Positions 1-9,212 of a DNA stretch of 57,111 nt are shown here, in pieces. The translations under genes were made by a program, and so were the position numbers. Numbering within the stretch: position 1 is the first letter of the stretch; every line of letters begins with the position of its first letter. The notes below the pieces were generated by a model. The model saw nothing but the letters and a program-made list of their open reading frames with translations, did not search any database and was not told the DNA's origin. The stretch is from Christensenella sp. UBA6345 (GTDB lineage: Bacteria > Bacillota > Clostridia > Christensenellales > UBA1242). The DNA is taken from positions 1 to 57,111 of the forward strand of contig DJSB01000007.1 of the NCBI GenBank assembly GCA_002437945.1. The letters are read 5' to 3'.

Positions 1-197
1 GCCTTTACTCTTTTTCTTCTATATATTCCTTTCAATACCTTTCATTCTTTTTTCTATCTATTCTTCTTATTCCTTTTTCTTTTTTTATATATTTCAATGT
101 CTTTTAACTTTTTCACTATTGATATTATTATTACTTTAGTGTATAATAATATTGAAAATATGTGATTATTTAGTCGATATTTCGATTTTGTAGCATA

Positions 198-225
198 TTG
201 ACATTTAGCATTAATATGGTATAAT
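198..225 (+). promoter_or_regulatory. Sigma-A type promoter of the first surface-protein gene
   Basis: TTGACA at 198-203 and TATAAT at 220-225 are separated by 16 nt, and TG at 217-218 makes an extended -10. The predicted start near 232 leaves a leader of about 57 nt before the ATG at 289. Bases 1-197 are pyrimidine-rich and AT-rich, and I see no gene in them. Confidence 0.75.
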
Positions 226-288
226 ATAGTATATAATATATACTATGTGCTAAATTTAATTTATCCTAATATGAAAGGGAGAATAAGT

Positions 289-3200
289 ATGAAGAAATTT
301 TTAGTTTATTTAGTCGTAATACTTGTTGCTGTAAGTGTAGGCTTTACAGTTTTTTATCTTGTAAGAGACAATGAAACTATATCAATTTCTACATCAAGCA
401 TTTACATGCGTGAAGGCGATGTTATTGATGATCTAGGGATTGTATATAATAATAAAAAGTCTTTTTCAGATTATGAAGTATTTTCAAGTAACGATAATAT
501 TGCAAAATATGATAAAGATAAGAAGACTTTGACTGGTGTTTCTGGTGGTATTGCAACAATTACTTTCCGTACAACTAATGCAAAGTTTAGAAACTTATCA
601 TGTCAGGTTTATGTAGGTAATGGTACAATTACTAGTCCATATTATATACAGACTGCATCTGAATTAAGAGATATTGGTGCTGTAGAAGGGACTGATGATG
701 ATGCTAAAGTTAAATACGGACTAGATAAATGTTATAAACTTGTTAATAATATTAACTTGGCTGATGGTTATAACCAAACAGGTTATTGGCTACCTATCGG
801 AACAGGCAATGAAAATGGTTTTACTGGTAACTTTGATGGTAATGGTTATACAATTAGCAATATTAACATAAACAAACAAAAATATGTTGATGCAATTGAT
901 GCTATAGAAAACTTTGTTGAAGAGATACCTAACTGCCGTACTTTTGTTAATGCAGGTTTGTTTAGCAAAATAGGACCTAATGGTAGAGTATGTAACTTAA
1001 AAATCGACAACTACAATATTTCTGGTGAATATTCAGGTGGTCATATTGGTACAGTCGCTGGTGCTAACTATGGTACTATCGAACGTGTAGAAGTACTATC
1101 TGCTTATATTGATACTACTAATAATAGTTCTGCCGGTGGTATTGCTGGTACTAGTGTAAGTATGGATACTACAATTTCAGTAGAAAATGAAGATGGTACA
1201 ACAACTAATGAATATGTAAGATATACATCAAGAATTGATAGATGTGCTACTAATGTTAATTTAGGTATTAGCAAAGAAAATGAGTCTTCTTTTATTATGG
1301 GTTTAACAAATTATGTTGGTGGTATAGTTGGAAGCAACTATGGTGGTATAATTATTAACTCATATGCAAAAGGTGAAGCATATCTATGTAGAGATTATAC
1401 ACCATATTATGGTGGTATAGTTGGTTATAATAGTTATGCTGACTTCCAAGAAAAAGATGAATATGTTTATCCATATGCTGGTGGTAACATCAAAGATTGT
1501 TATACTTTAGTTAAATTAAGAAAAATTAAAGAACTTAATAGAGCATATATTGGTGGTATTGCTGGATATGTTAAGGACAGAACTGAACTTGATAGTGAAA
1601 TCAATAGTATTACTGGCGAAGTAGGAACTGCTAATAGAATTATGGGTAACTTCTATTCAGCAAGCAATCTTAACTATGCAGAGAATGGTGGTACAGAAAC
1701 TAATTATACCGGTATTGGGAAATATTGTTTAGGTTTAATAGAAAAAGATTATCCAGATAAACAATATGTTGTATTAGGTAAAACAGATAGTGAACTTAAA
1801 GTTGAACCAACTTATATATCTCATGAAAAGATTGAAAGAGTTAAAAATGAACAAACTGGTGATTATGAAATAATCAAAAAAGAAATTCCTTGGAAATTTG
1901 GTACAGTATGGTACTTTAATGAAAGTTTAAATGAAGGTTATCCTGTATTAAACTATGCAAATATACCTAATTCTGATGATTTTGATAAAGATTCTTCATC
2001 AGGTACAATTACTAATGTAAATGAATTACAAAATATGAAACCTGATGGTAACTATATATTATCTAAAGATATAGTATTCGGTGAAGATGATGTATGGACT
2101 CCTATTGGAACAAAAAATACCCCATTTAGAGGCTCTCTAAAAGCAGGTGCTTATATTAATAAAGATGGAAATAAAGATTATTATAAAATCTATAATTTAA
2201 AGACTACTAAATCAACTAATGAAGAAGATATAGTTCGTGGTGAATTACCTTATGCTGGACTATTCGGTGTAACTAGTGGTGCTAGTAGCGGATATATCCA
2301 AGATATCATTCTTGTTAATCCATTTATTGTTAATGGTAAAAAGACAGGCGGTATCGTTGGATCTAATGGTTGTGTTGATAATGGTAGTGCATCATATCAA
2401 GGTATGACTATTGACAACTGCCATATATCTGGTGGCACATTAATGGGTACACTTGGTGTAGGTGGTATTGCTGGAGACAACTTCGGTACAATCAAAAATT
2501 GTTATGTTGAAGATTATGAAGATAAAGATTTAAACAGAACTGGTACTACTATAAAATTATATGGTAGTGCAGAAGGTTATGCTGGTGGTATTTCTGGTTA
2601 CAATGCTACTGATTCAACTATCGCTAACAGTATGGCTGGCGGAATTGGCTCGGTTGTTGCAGAATCTGGACAAAACCAAAAATTCATTGTACATGTAGGT
2701 GGTATTGCTGGTAAAAATGATGCTTCAATTAATAATTGTCGCTCATCTATGGAAAATGGTGTATATATCAACAACTTGCAAGGCTATATTGGTGGTGTAG
2801 TTGGTACTAACCAAGGTTCAATTAGCAATGTATTAGTAAGTAACACATCAGTTAATGCTTCAGTAGAAAATTCTGAAATTTATGCTGGTGGTATCGTTGG
2901 TACTGCAATTTCTCAATCAAGTATTAGTAATGTATTGGTAGAGTTATCATCTATTAGAGGTTACAATGCCGGTGGTCTTGCTGGTAGAATTAATTATTCT
3001 AGACCTAATGGTGCTAGATATGAGTTCTCTGCAAAGAGTATTGATGAATATCAATTAGGCAAGAACGAACCAAACACATTCTCAATTTGCGGTGTTAATG
3101 AAAATGTTGCTATTGAAGGTAAATATGCTGGTGGTTTCTCTGCTGTTATAGATAATGGTATTATTAGAAACTCATATACTCGTGCTGTATTACGTGGTGT

Positions 3201-4674
3201 AGATTCTGGTAGTATAAAAGCAGGTTTTGCTGTAGACTTTAAATACACACCTTCTACAGGCGATGTAGGTATTATCATCAATTGTTATAGTACTTGTACT
3301 TTTGATAGTAGCAATGGTAAAAATTACGCTGTTGCTAAACAACAAATTTTACAAAATCCTGCAGTTGATTTTGGTATAGAAGCACTTAAACGTGACGCTG
3401 GTTACTGCTTCAATTATGCATATGCTAAACGTGAAGGCGCAGAAACTCCTATCTATAAGGATTCATTGTATAATCTAATAATTAGTAAAGACCCATCAGG
3501 TACTAATGAATCTGATTTAAAGGGAACAAGTCCTAAACATTTAACAAGTAGAAAGTTTGATGATACTATTTGGAAATTTAATCAAGGTGCTTTACCTACA
3601 TTACATGCGTTAGACAACTTATCAAGTAACTTATCTGATGCATTTGATAGAAAAGTATCTGTATCAATATCATCTAACAATGTTAAAATAACATGTAATG
3701 GTAAAGACATAACTAATGGTTCTTTAGTTTCTAAAGGTGATATTCTTAATATCACTATCCAAGAATCAGAAAAATATGAAATGTCAAGTCTACTTATTTG
3801 TAATGTTGAATATTCTAAAGACGAAGCCGGAAATTTAAGATACAATTTCAATTATGTTGTTGGTGGTCAAGATGTTATTATTAAATATTTTGAAAAACAA
3901 GTTAAATTTGATATTGAATTTGTAAGTTCTGATAATGGTAGAGTAAGTAATAATAGTGGACTTAACTATGCTAAAGTTGACGACTGGGTATTCCTAGATA
4001 TCATACCTAATGCAGGCTATGATCTAGAGAATATTCACGTTGTTACTGCTAGTGGTAAAGAACTAGATTTTAGTCAACCATATATATTAGATAGTAAAGC
4101 AAGACCATATTTCATAATGGTTAATGAAAATGTAAAAATTACTGCTACATTTGTTCCTACACGCAATATTACTAAAGATAAAAATGTTATTTTAAAAACC
4201 ATGAGAAAATATGGTAATAAAGAATCATTAGAAAGTCTAAATAGTTCTAATAAAGAAAATCGTGTAAGAGTAGGCGAAGAAGTAACTATTGTAGTTCCAG
4301 ATAAAACTGGTTATGAAATAGATACTGTTACAGTAACAGATGTTGATGGTAATAACATTCAAGTTAACGATAACAAATTTGTTATGCCAGATAAAGATGT
4401 TACAATTGTAGTTACTTATAAACGTTATGGTGTAGCAATCATTAATCAACCTACAACAACTACAATAAGTGTTAACGGTGTTAAAGTTGAAGCCAATGGA
4501 AAAATCCTAGAAGGTTCGGTAGTTAATATGACTATCACTCCAGAAACAGGATATGTAATCGATACTATTTCGGTAGTAGATTCAGATGGTAATGAAGTAA
4601 TTGTTAATGGTACTACATTTGTTATGCCTGATAAAGACGTTACAATTAATGTAACATTTGTACCTAGCGTATAA
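289..4674 (+). CDS. Large surface protein with Ig-like, GLUG/beta-helix-like and InlB-B-like repeats
   Basis: A 1461-residue predicted extracellular protein. The ATG at 289 is preferred over a GTG at 247 because AAAGGGAG lies just upstream and the product then begins with a classic MKKF plus one hydrophobic segment (about residues 4-27), which is a signal or N-terminal anchor. Next comes a Big_2-like Ig module (about 30-110), then a long middle part with many GGIxG / GGIVGSN motifs typical of GLUG or right-handed beta-helix repeats. The C-terminal quarter holds about three InlB-B-like repeats; the last two share FVMPDKDVTI and lie 80 residues apart. There is no LPXTG motif and no C-terminal membrane segment, so attachment, if any, would be through the N-terminus. 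By family such proteins act in adhesion; the ligand is unknown. It appears monocistronic, with its own promoter and terminator. Confidence 0.8.
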   Translation: MKKFLVYLVVILVAVSVGFTVFYLVRDNETISISTSSIYMREGDVIDDLGIVYNNKKSFSDYEVFSSNDNIAKYDKDKKTLTGVSGGIATITFRTTNAKFRNLSCQVYVGNGTITSPYYIQTASELRDIGAVEGTDDDAKVKYGLDKCYKLVNNINLADGYNQTGYWLPIGTGNENGFTGNFDGNGYTISNININKQKYVDAIDAIENFVEEIPNCRTFVNAGLFSKIGPNGRVCNLKIDNYNISGEYSGGHIGTVAGANYGTIERVEVLSAYIDTTNNSSAGGIAGTSVSMDTTISVENEDGTTTNEYVRYTSRIDRCATNVNLGISKENESSFIMGLTNYVGGIVGSNYGGIIINSYAKGEAYLCRDYTPYYGGIVGYNSYADFQEKDEYVYPYAGGNIKDCYTLVKLRKIKELNRAYIGGIAGYVKDRTELDSEINSITGEVGTANRIMGNFYSASNLNYAENGGTETNYTGIGKYCLGLIEKDYPDKQYVVLGKTDSELKVEPTYISHEKIERVKNEQTGDYEIIKKEIPWKFGTVWYFNESLNEGYPVLNYANIPNSDDFDKDSSSGTITNVNELQNMKPDGNYILSKDIVFGEDDVWTPIGTKNTPFRGSLKAGAYINKDGNKDYYKIYNLKTTKSTNEEDIVRGELPYAGLFGVTSGASSGYIQDIILVNPFIVNGKKTGGIVGSNGCVDNGSASYQGMTIDNCHISGGTLMGTLGVGGIAGDNFGTIKNCYVEDYEDKDLNRTGTTIKLYGSAEGYAGGISGYNATDSTIANSMAGGIGSVVAESGQNQKFIVHVGGIAGKNDASINNCRSSMENGVYINNLQGYIGGVVGTNQGSISNVLVSNTSVNASVENSEIYAGGIVGTAISQSSISNVLVELSSIRGYNAGGLAGRINYSRPNGARYEFSAKSIDEYQLGKNEPNTFSICGVNENVAIEGKYAGGFSAVIDNGIIRNSYTRAVLRGVDSGSIKAGFAVDFKYTPSTGDVGIIINCYSTCTFDSSNGKNYAVAKQQILQNPAVDFGIEALKRDAGYCFNYAYAKREGAETPIYKDSLYNLIISKDPSGTNESDLKGTSPKHLTSRKFDDTIWKFNQGALPTLHALDNLSSNLSDAFDRKVSVSISSNNVKITCNGKDITNGSLVSKGDILNITIQESEKYEMSSLLICNVEYSKDEAGNLRYNFNYVVGGQDVIIKYFEKQVKFDIEFVSSDNGRVSNNSGLNYAKVDDWVFLDIIPNAGYDLENIHVVTASGKELDFSQPYILDSKARPYFIMVNENVKITATFVPTRNITKDKNVILKTMRKYGNKESLESLNSSNKENRVRVGEEVTIVVPDKTGYEIDTVTVTDVDGNNIQVNDNKFVMPDKDVTIVVTYKRYGVAIINQPTTTTISVNGVKVEANGKILEGSVVNMTITPETGYVIDTISVVDSDGNEVIVNGTTFVMPDKDVTINVTFVPSV

Positions 4675-4680
4675 ACAATA

Positions 4681-4746
4681 AAAAGAATGGATTAATTATG
4701 AAGTGATCTCTGCGGGGTTCACTTCATTATATCCATTCTTTTTTTG
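4681..4746 (+). terminator. Intrinsic terminator after the first surface-protein gene
   Basis: Nested stems: AAGAATGGA pairs with TCCATTCTT, and an inner ATGAAGTGA pairs with TCACTTCAT. A run of seven T follows. Confidence 0.75.
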
Positions 4747-4870
4747 TTTATAAAACATAATATTTCTAACTAATAATCTTATAAAAAAAGTATAATTCTA
4801 AAAGTAATTTAAGCAATAATACTTATAATTAATTAAAGGTTCTTTTGTGACTATCGAATTATATTTATTT
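4747..4870. other. AT-rich spacer, no gene seen
   Basis: This lies between two convergent terminators. I see no ribosome-binding site with an ORF and no RNA-like structure in it. Confidence 0.5.
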
Positions 4871-4906
4871 AACAAAAAAGTGATTTAGGTAATCCTAAAT
4901 CACTTT
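4871..4906 (-). terminator. Intrinsic terminator of spoVG
   Basis: A perfect 13-bp stem (4877-4889 with 4894-4906) with a TAAT loop. On the minus strand it is followed by a T-rich run, so it ends leftward transcription from spoVG. Confidence 0.8.
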
Positions 4907-4992
4907 ATCGCTTAAAATATTTTGTGTATAACTTATTAAATTGTTATATACGAGAAGATGTTATTAAAATTAAAATATATTAAAAAACTAAA

Positions 4993-5265
4993 TTATTCTT
5001 GTGGATTTGCTTTTGCTTTTTCGAATTCAGCAAGAACTGCTTTGTTTAGTTCTTCACGAGTTGGAGTATTAAGTGGGTGTGCTACATCTTTGTATTGGCC
5101 ATCTGGAGTCTTACGACTTGGCATAGCAACGAAGTAACCTTGATTACCTTCTAATACTTTAATGTCATGAATTACGAAGCAATCGTCAATAACAATAGAA
5201 GCAACTGCTTTAAGTTTACTGTCTTCTTTTTGAATTAAGCGAATACGAATGTCATTGATTTTCAA
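4993..5265 (-). CDS. spoVG: SpoVG, RNA/DNA-binding regulator
   Basis: 90 residues, close to the usual 85-100. The family signature is clear: MKINDIRIRLI at the start, VIHDIKVLEG, then YFVAMPSRKTPDGQYKDVAHP, which is the most conserved stretch. SpoVG proteins are small nucleic-acid-binding regulators that affect septation, sporulation and other stationary-phase traits in Bacillota. The start is TTG, not ATG: the codon before KINDI reads TTG, and no in-frame ATG fits the conserved N-terminus. An AAGGA site sits about 12 nt upstream, which is rather far. It is transcribed away from murC from its own promoter and has its own terminator. Confidence 0.95.
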   Translation of the reverse strand: MKINDIRIRLIQKEDSKLKAVASIVIDDCFVIHDIKVLEGNQGYFVAMPSRKTPDGQYKDVAHPLNTPTREELNKAVLAEFEKAKANPQE

Positions 5266-5301
5266 TTTAGTATACCGTCCTTATTTATAAATTCTATTAA
5301 T

Positions 5302-5330
5302 ATTGTAGCAATTATTATTAAAATACACAA
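5302..5330 (-). promoter_or_regulatory. Sigma-A type promoter of spoVG
   Basis: On the minus strand TTGTGT (5330-5325) and TACAAT (5307-5302) are 17 nt apart, with TGC just before the -10 (extended). The predicted start near 5295 gives a leader of about 30 nt. I found no SigH-like AGGA/GAAT pair in this short region. Confidence 0.65.
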
Positions 5331-5359
5331 CTTTTTTTATTATATTCATATATTATTTT

Positions 5360-6697
5360 ATGAAGAAAAATATAAATATTAAAGCAAAAAGAGTCTTTTT
5401 TATTGGTATAGGTGGCATAAGTATGAGTGCTTTAGCCATGCTTACTAAAACTCAAAATGTCATTGTGGCTGGTAGTGATATGAATGTAAGTCCATTGACT
5501 AAAAACCTAGAGAAGTGTATATCTATATATTATGGACATAAAAAAAGCAATATTATACGTTTTAAACCGGATTTAGTGGTATATACAGGAGCGATACCAA
5601 AAGATAATCCGGAGTTAAAATTTGCACTTGAAAATGGTATACAATGCATAGAAAGGTCGGTCTATTTAGGTGAAATATGCAATAATTATAAGCATGTAAT
5701 AGCCATTAGTGGTACACATGGCAAAACTACTATAACTGCTATGATAGGCGAAATATTTTTAAAAGCCAATTTGAATCCAACAATACATGTGGGTGGAGAA
5801 GTGGTTAATTTAAAAAGTAACCTATATATAGGTGGTTTGGATTATTTTATAACTGAAGCATGTGAGTATAAAAAAAGTTTTGAACATATAAAAAGCGAAA
5901 CAGCAATAGTTACTAATATTGAATGTGACCATATGGATTGTTATAAAGATTATGATGATTTGTTATTATCATTTAATAATTTTGCCAATATGTCAAAACA
6001 GGTACTTATTAAAGGCGATAATGGTTTAGTTAAACAATTAGATAATAAGCATATATTCACTTTTGGTACTGCTGATAGTAATTACTATGTTGATAATTTA
6101 GAAGTTATTAATGATGGATACCAATTTGACGTTGTAAAAGATGATCAATTTTATAGTACATTCTGTATTCATCTAATGGGTGAATATAATGTGTATAATG
6201 CACTTATTGCTATAGCAGTTGCTGATATGTATGGTATATCAGTAGCACATATATACTCGGCTTTATCCAATTTTAAAGGTGTGTTAAGACGCAATGAAAT
6301 GTTGGGATATGTTAATAAAATACCTGTTTATGCTGATTATTGTCATCATCCTACCGAAATTAAAAATTCAATTGTTAGTTTTTTAACTCATTATAAGAAA
6401 ATAATATGTATATTTCAACCACATACTTATACACGAACATTAACCTTATTTAATGATTTTTTAAAGTGTTTTGATGGGGTTAAACAGTTGGTTATTTATA
6501 AAACTTATCCTGCTAGAGAAGAATATATTGAACGTGGTAGCGAGACTTATTTGTATAATCATATTAAACATAGAAACAAAAGACTTATTATGTCTTCACA
6601 AAATTTAATTAAATATGTTAATAATGTAACTGATGGAGATGTTATTATAGTATTGGGTGCAGGAGATGTGTATAGTATAGTAAAAGATAATATTTGA
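5360..6697 (+). CDS. murC: UDP-N-acetylmuramate--L-alanine ligase MurC
   Basis: 445 residues, normal length. MurC uses ATP to add L-alanine to UDP-MurNAc, the first amino acid of the peptidoglycan stem peptide, in the cytoplasm. The N-terminal nucleotide-binding part shows GIGGISMSALA; the central ATPase domain has the P-loop GTHGKT (within ISGTHGKTTITAMIG) and NIECDHMDCYKD; the C-terminal domain has the MurC-specific FQPHTYTRT and VLGAGDVY. The ATG at 5360 has no Shine-Dalgarno sequence. A TATATT lies 5 nt upstream of it, but I see no matching -35, so a leaderless start is only possible. It is divergent from spoVG and single. Confidence 0.95.
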   Translation: MKKNINIKAKRVFFIGIGGISMSALAMLTKTQNVIVAGSDMNVSPLTKNLEKCISIYYGHKKSNIIRFKPDLVVYTGAIPKDNPELKFALENGIQCIERSVYLGEICNNYKHVIAISGTHGKTTITAMIGEIFLKANLNPTIHVGGEVVNLKSNLYIGGLDYFITEACEYKKSFEHIKSETAIVTNIECDHMDCYKDYDDLLLSFNNFANMSKQVLIKGDNGLVKQLDNKHIFTFGTADSNYYVDNLEVINDGYQFDVVKDDQFYSTFCIHLMGEYNVYNALIAIAVADMYGISVAHIYSALSNFKGVLRRNEMLGYVNKIPVYADYCHHPTEIKNSIVSFLTHYKKIICIFQPHTYTRTLTLFNDFLKCFDGVKQLVIYKTYPAREEYIERGSETYLYNHIKHRNKRLIMSSQNLIKYVNNVTDGDVIIVLGAGDVYSIVKDNI

Positions 6698-6726
6698 TAT
6701 GTTCAATGTAGCTTAATTTAATATAT

Positions 6727-6756
6727 AATAGTTATTATTTTTTAACTATTTTGTTT
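6727..6756 (+). terminator. Weak intrinsic terminator after murC
   Basis: AATAGTT (6727-6733) pairs with AACTATT (6744-6750), followed by TTGTTTT. The stem is only 7 bp and AT-rich. The rest of the murC-rpmE gap (6757-6901) shows no gene. Confidence 0.4.
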
Positions 6757-6901
6757 TAATAATAAATGTGTATTGTTGATAACATTTTTAAAAAATATTG
6801 GCGATTAAATATAGTTTTAATTCTTATTGGCAATTATAGGTAAAAGTACTTGTTTTCTTTATTTTTTAATGGATAGAATGTATAAAATTTAACAATTTGT
6901 G

Positions 6902-6930
6902 TTGACACAAAGGCTATTTATATATATAAT
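6902..6930 (+). promoter_or_regulatory. Strong sigma-A promoter of rpmE
   Basis: A full consensus pair: TTGACA (6902-6907), 17 nt, TATAAT (6925-6930). The predicted start is near 6937, giving a leader of about 26 nt that contains AGAGG 9 nt before the rpmE ATG. A strong promoter fits a ribosomal protein gene. Confidence 0.85.
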
Positions 6931-6962
6931 AGTAGAGCAATTAAAAATAGAGGTAAGAAGTC

Positions 6963-7169
6963 ATGAAAGAAAACACACATCCAGATTATCATGAAGTAGA
7001 AGTTGTATGTGCTTGTGGTGAAAAGTTTAAAACTAAATCTACTTATAATGGTAATGTTGTTAAAGTTGATATTTGCAGCAAATGCCATCCATATTATACA
7101 GGAAAATCTAAAGTAGTTGACACCGCTGGTCGTGTAGAAAAATTTAAGAAACGTTACAACTTGGATTAA
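6963..7169 (+). CDS. rpmE: Ribosomal protein L31, zinc-binding form
   Basis: 68 residues, the usual size. L31 bridges the 50S and 30S subunits. The four zinc-ligand cysteines of the C+ form are present: C16 and C18 (CAC) and C38 and C41 (CSKC), followed by the family hallmark HPYYTGK. The zinc-binding form is the one normally replaced by a cysteine-free paralogue under zinc starvation; no such paralogue or Zur gene is in this window. The gene has a consensus promoter and is followed by a terminator hairpin that separates it from prmC-prfA, in line with a higher demand for L31 than for the downstream enzymes. Confidence 0.96.
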   Translation: MKENTHPDYHEVEVVCACGEKFKTKSTYNGNVVKVDICSKCHPYYTGKSKVVDTAGRVEKFKKRYNLD

Positions 7170-7180
7170 TTCATAAGGAG

Positions 7181-7210
7181 AAAAATATAGGCTTTTGTCT
7201 ATATTTTTTT
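7181..7210 (+). terminator. Hairpin with T-run between rpmE and prmC
   Basis: AAAAATATAG (7181-7190) pairs with CTATATTTTT (7199-7208), loop GCTTTTGT, T-run to 7210. It looks like an intrinsic terminator. It lies directly after AAGGAG (7175-7180) and just before the prmC start, so it may also act in prmC translation. Confidence 0.7.
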
Positions 7211-7217
7211 ATTGTTA

Positions 7218-8033
7218 ATGAAAATACTTGAAGCCAAACAAGAGTTTAATAATATTTTAAAATTAGCCAATATTGACGATATTAACAATAATGTTAATCA
7301 ACTTATAAGATTAGTTACAGGTCTTAATCCTACTCAATTACTGCTTGCTACAGATATAAGTGAAGAAGAGTATAATCATATTAAAGAGTTGGTTAATTTA
7401 CGTGCTACTGGTTATCCATTACAGTATATTATAGGTTGGGTAGAATTTTGTGGTAATAAGATTGAAGTTACACCCAGTGTGCTTATACCACGTAACGAGA
7501 CCGAACAATTATGTGATATTATAAGTAAAGTATCTAGTGGTAAAAAGGTACTTGATTTATGTACAGGTAGCGGTTGTATAGGACTAGGTATTAAAGCCAA
7601 TTCTACTGCTACGGTAGATATGAGCGATATCTCGGAAGATGCTATAAAAATAGCAAAAACCAATGCCGTTAATAACGGACTAGAAGTCAATATAATTAAA
7701 AGCAATCTATTTGATAATATTGTAGATAAGTACGATATTATAGTCTCCAATCCGCCATATTTAACAAGTTTAGATATGTCTCAATTGCAAAAAGAAGTTA
7801 CATTCGAACCAAAAATTGCTTTATGGGGAGAAGATGATGGATTGGCGTTTTATAGAAAAATTATATCTCAATCTGTTAATCATCTTAATAAAAATGGTAT
7901 GATATATCTTGAATATGGTATGGGACAGGCTGATGATATAAAAAAACTGTTGGAAAAAGACTTTGAATGTATTACAATAATAAAAGATTATTACGATATA
8001 GAAAGATTTATATCAGCGAAATTAAAGGATTAA
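7218..8033 (+). CDS. prmC: Peptide chain release factor N5-glutamine methyltransferase PrmC (HemK)
   Basis: 271 residues from the ATG at 7218; a TTG at 7212 is also in frame. PrmC uses SAM to methylate the glutamine of the GGQ motif in release factors, and its substrate RF1 is encoded by the next gene, 3 nt away. The SAM-binding motif LDLCTGSGCIGLGI and the catalytic SNPPYLTS (NPPY) are both present, after the family's N-terminal helical domain (about residues 1-85, including GYPLQYIIGWVEF). The nearest AAGGAG ends 37 nt upstream, but the hairpin 7181-7208 could bring it to an effective 9-nt spacing. Expression probably depends on readthrough of that hairpin. Confidence 0.94.
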   Translation: MKILEAKQEFNNILKLANIDDINNNVNQLIRLVTGLNPTQLLLATDISEEEYNHIKELVNLRATGYPLQYIIGWVEFCGNKIEVTPSVLIPRNETEQLCDIISKVSSGKKVLDLCTGSGCIGLGIKANSTATVDMSDISEDAIKIAKTNAVNNGLEVNIIKSNLFDNIVDKYDIIVSNPPYLTSLDMSQLQKEVTFEPKIALWGEDDGLAFYRKIISQSVNHLNKNGMIYLEYGMGQADDIKKLLEKDFECITIIKDYYDIERFISAKLKD

Positions 8034-8036
8034 TGT

Positions 8037-9107
8037 ATGTTAGATAAATTAAAAGCGTATAAAGTTAGATATGACGAACTTCAAAAAGAAATAGTTAAAC
8101 CAGAAGTTATATCAGATAATAAACTTTATAAAAAACTTACACAAGAATATACCAATATCACTCCTATTGTTGAACTATATGAACAATATAGTAAGATAGA
8201 CAATGATATATCTTTGGCAGAAGAATTGGTAAAAACCGAAACCGATCCAGAAATGATTAAGATGTTACATGAAGAAATATACGAGAATAAAGACAAATTA
8301 ACTCAATTGGACGAGCAAGCCAAGATACTTTTATTGCCAGTAGATGAGAACGATGATAAGAACGTTATTATGGAAATTAGAGCAGGTGCTGGTGGCGAAG
8401 AAGCCAGTCTTTTTGGTATGGTTCTATTTAGAATGTACACCCGCTATGCCGAACGTAATCGTTGGCATGTAGAAGTTATTGATATGAACGAAACTGAATT
8501 GGGTGGAGTAAAAGAAGCAAGTTTCTTAATCAAAGGTAAAGGTGCTTATAAGAGATTAAAATTCGAAAGTGGTGTTCATCGTGTTCAACGTGTACCAGAA
8601 ACAGAAAGCCAAGGTAGAATTCATACTTCTACAGCAACAGTTGCAGTATTGCCAGAACAAGAAGATGTTGATATAGAAATTGATGAAAAAGACTTAAAAA
8701 TTGACACATATAGAAGTAGTGGTGCTGGTGGTCAACACGTTAATAAGACCGAAAGTGCTATACGTATCACTCACTTGCCAACAGGTATTGTTGTAAGTTG
8801 TCAAGATGAAAGAAGTCAAATAAAAAACCGTGAAAGAGCAATGAGTGTATTAAAGAGTAAATTATACGATTTTTATCAAACTCAAGCCGATGAAGAGTAT
8901 GCTAAAAATAGACGTACACAAGTTGGTACTGGTGACCGTAGTGAACGTATTAGAACATACAATTATCCACAAGGAAGACTTACAGACCATCGTATTAATT
9001 ATACAGTATATAATCTTGATGCGTTCCTTGATGGAGATATTGATGATTTAATTGATAATCTTATTATTGCTGACCAAAAAGCAAAACTTGAACAAGAAAA
9101 TAATTAG
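8037..9107 (+). CDS. prfA: Peptide chain release factor 1
   Basis: 356 residues, typical for RF1. It recognises UAA and UAG stop codons and triggers peptide release on the ribosome. The GGQ loop is visible as GAGGQHVNKTESA, and the stop-codon-reading PxT motif as RVPETESQGRIHTS, which marks RF1 rather than RF2 (SPF). The conserved MEIRAGAGGEEASLF lies in the core. The window's genes use TAA mostly, and at least murC ends in TGA, so RF2 would be encoded elsewhere. The gene forms a two-gene unit with prmC, whose product methylates it, and ends at a strong terminator. Confidence 0.97.
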   Translation: MLDKLKAYKVRYDELQKEIVKPEVISDNKLYKKLTQEYTNITPIVELYEQYSKIDNDISLAEELVKTETDPEMIKMLHEEIYENKDKLTQLDEQAKILLLPVDENDDKNVIMEIRAGAGGEEASLFGMVLFRMYTRYAERNRWHVEVIDMNETELGGVKEASFLIKGKGAYKRLKFESGVHRVQRVPETESQGRIHTSTATVAVLPEQEDVDIEIDEKDLKIDTYRSSGAGGQHVNKTESAIRITHLPTGIVVSCQDERSQIKNRERAMSVLKSKLYDFYQTQADEEYAKNRRTQVGTGDRSERIRTYNYPQGRLTDHRINYTVYNLDAFLDGDIDDLIDNLIIADQKAKLEQENN

Positions 9108-9112
9108 TATTC

Positions 9113-9152
9113 AACCATATTTAGTTTTTATCAACTAAATGTGGTTTTTTTT
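9113..9152 (+). terminator. Intrinsic terminator after prfA
   Basis: A 14-bp stem, 9113-9126 with 9133-9146 (one G-U pair), followed by T residues to 9152. Confidence 0.85.
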
Positions 9153-9160
9153 AATATAAC

Positions 9161-9190
9161 TTGCTATTTTGCTATGATTTATTATACAAT
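9161..9190 (+). promoter_or_regulatory. Probable promoter of the TrmH-trpS pair
   Basis: TTGCTA (9161-9166) and TACAAT (9185-9190) with an 18-nt spacer. The leader would be about 16 nt and contains AAGGA at 9202-9206. Confidence 0.5.
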
Positions 9191-9212
9191 TAATAATGTA
9201 TAAGGAAATATT

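Noticed and set aside
247..288. GTG start at 247 for the first surface protein
   Set aside because: It has no ribosome site, and the added residues precede a complete MKKF-type signal whose own ATG at 289 has AAAGGGAG.
5341..5362. Leaderless start for murC
   Set aside because: TATATT lies 5 nt before the ATG and no ribosome site exists, but there is no TGn extension and no acceptable -35; it is not strong enough to list with uvrC, holB and the HAD gene.
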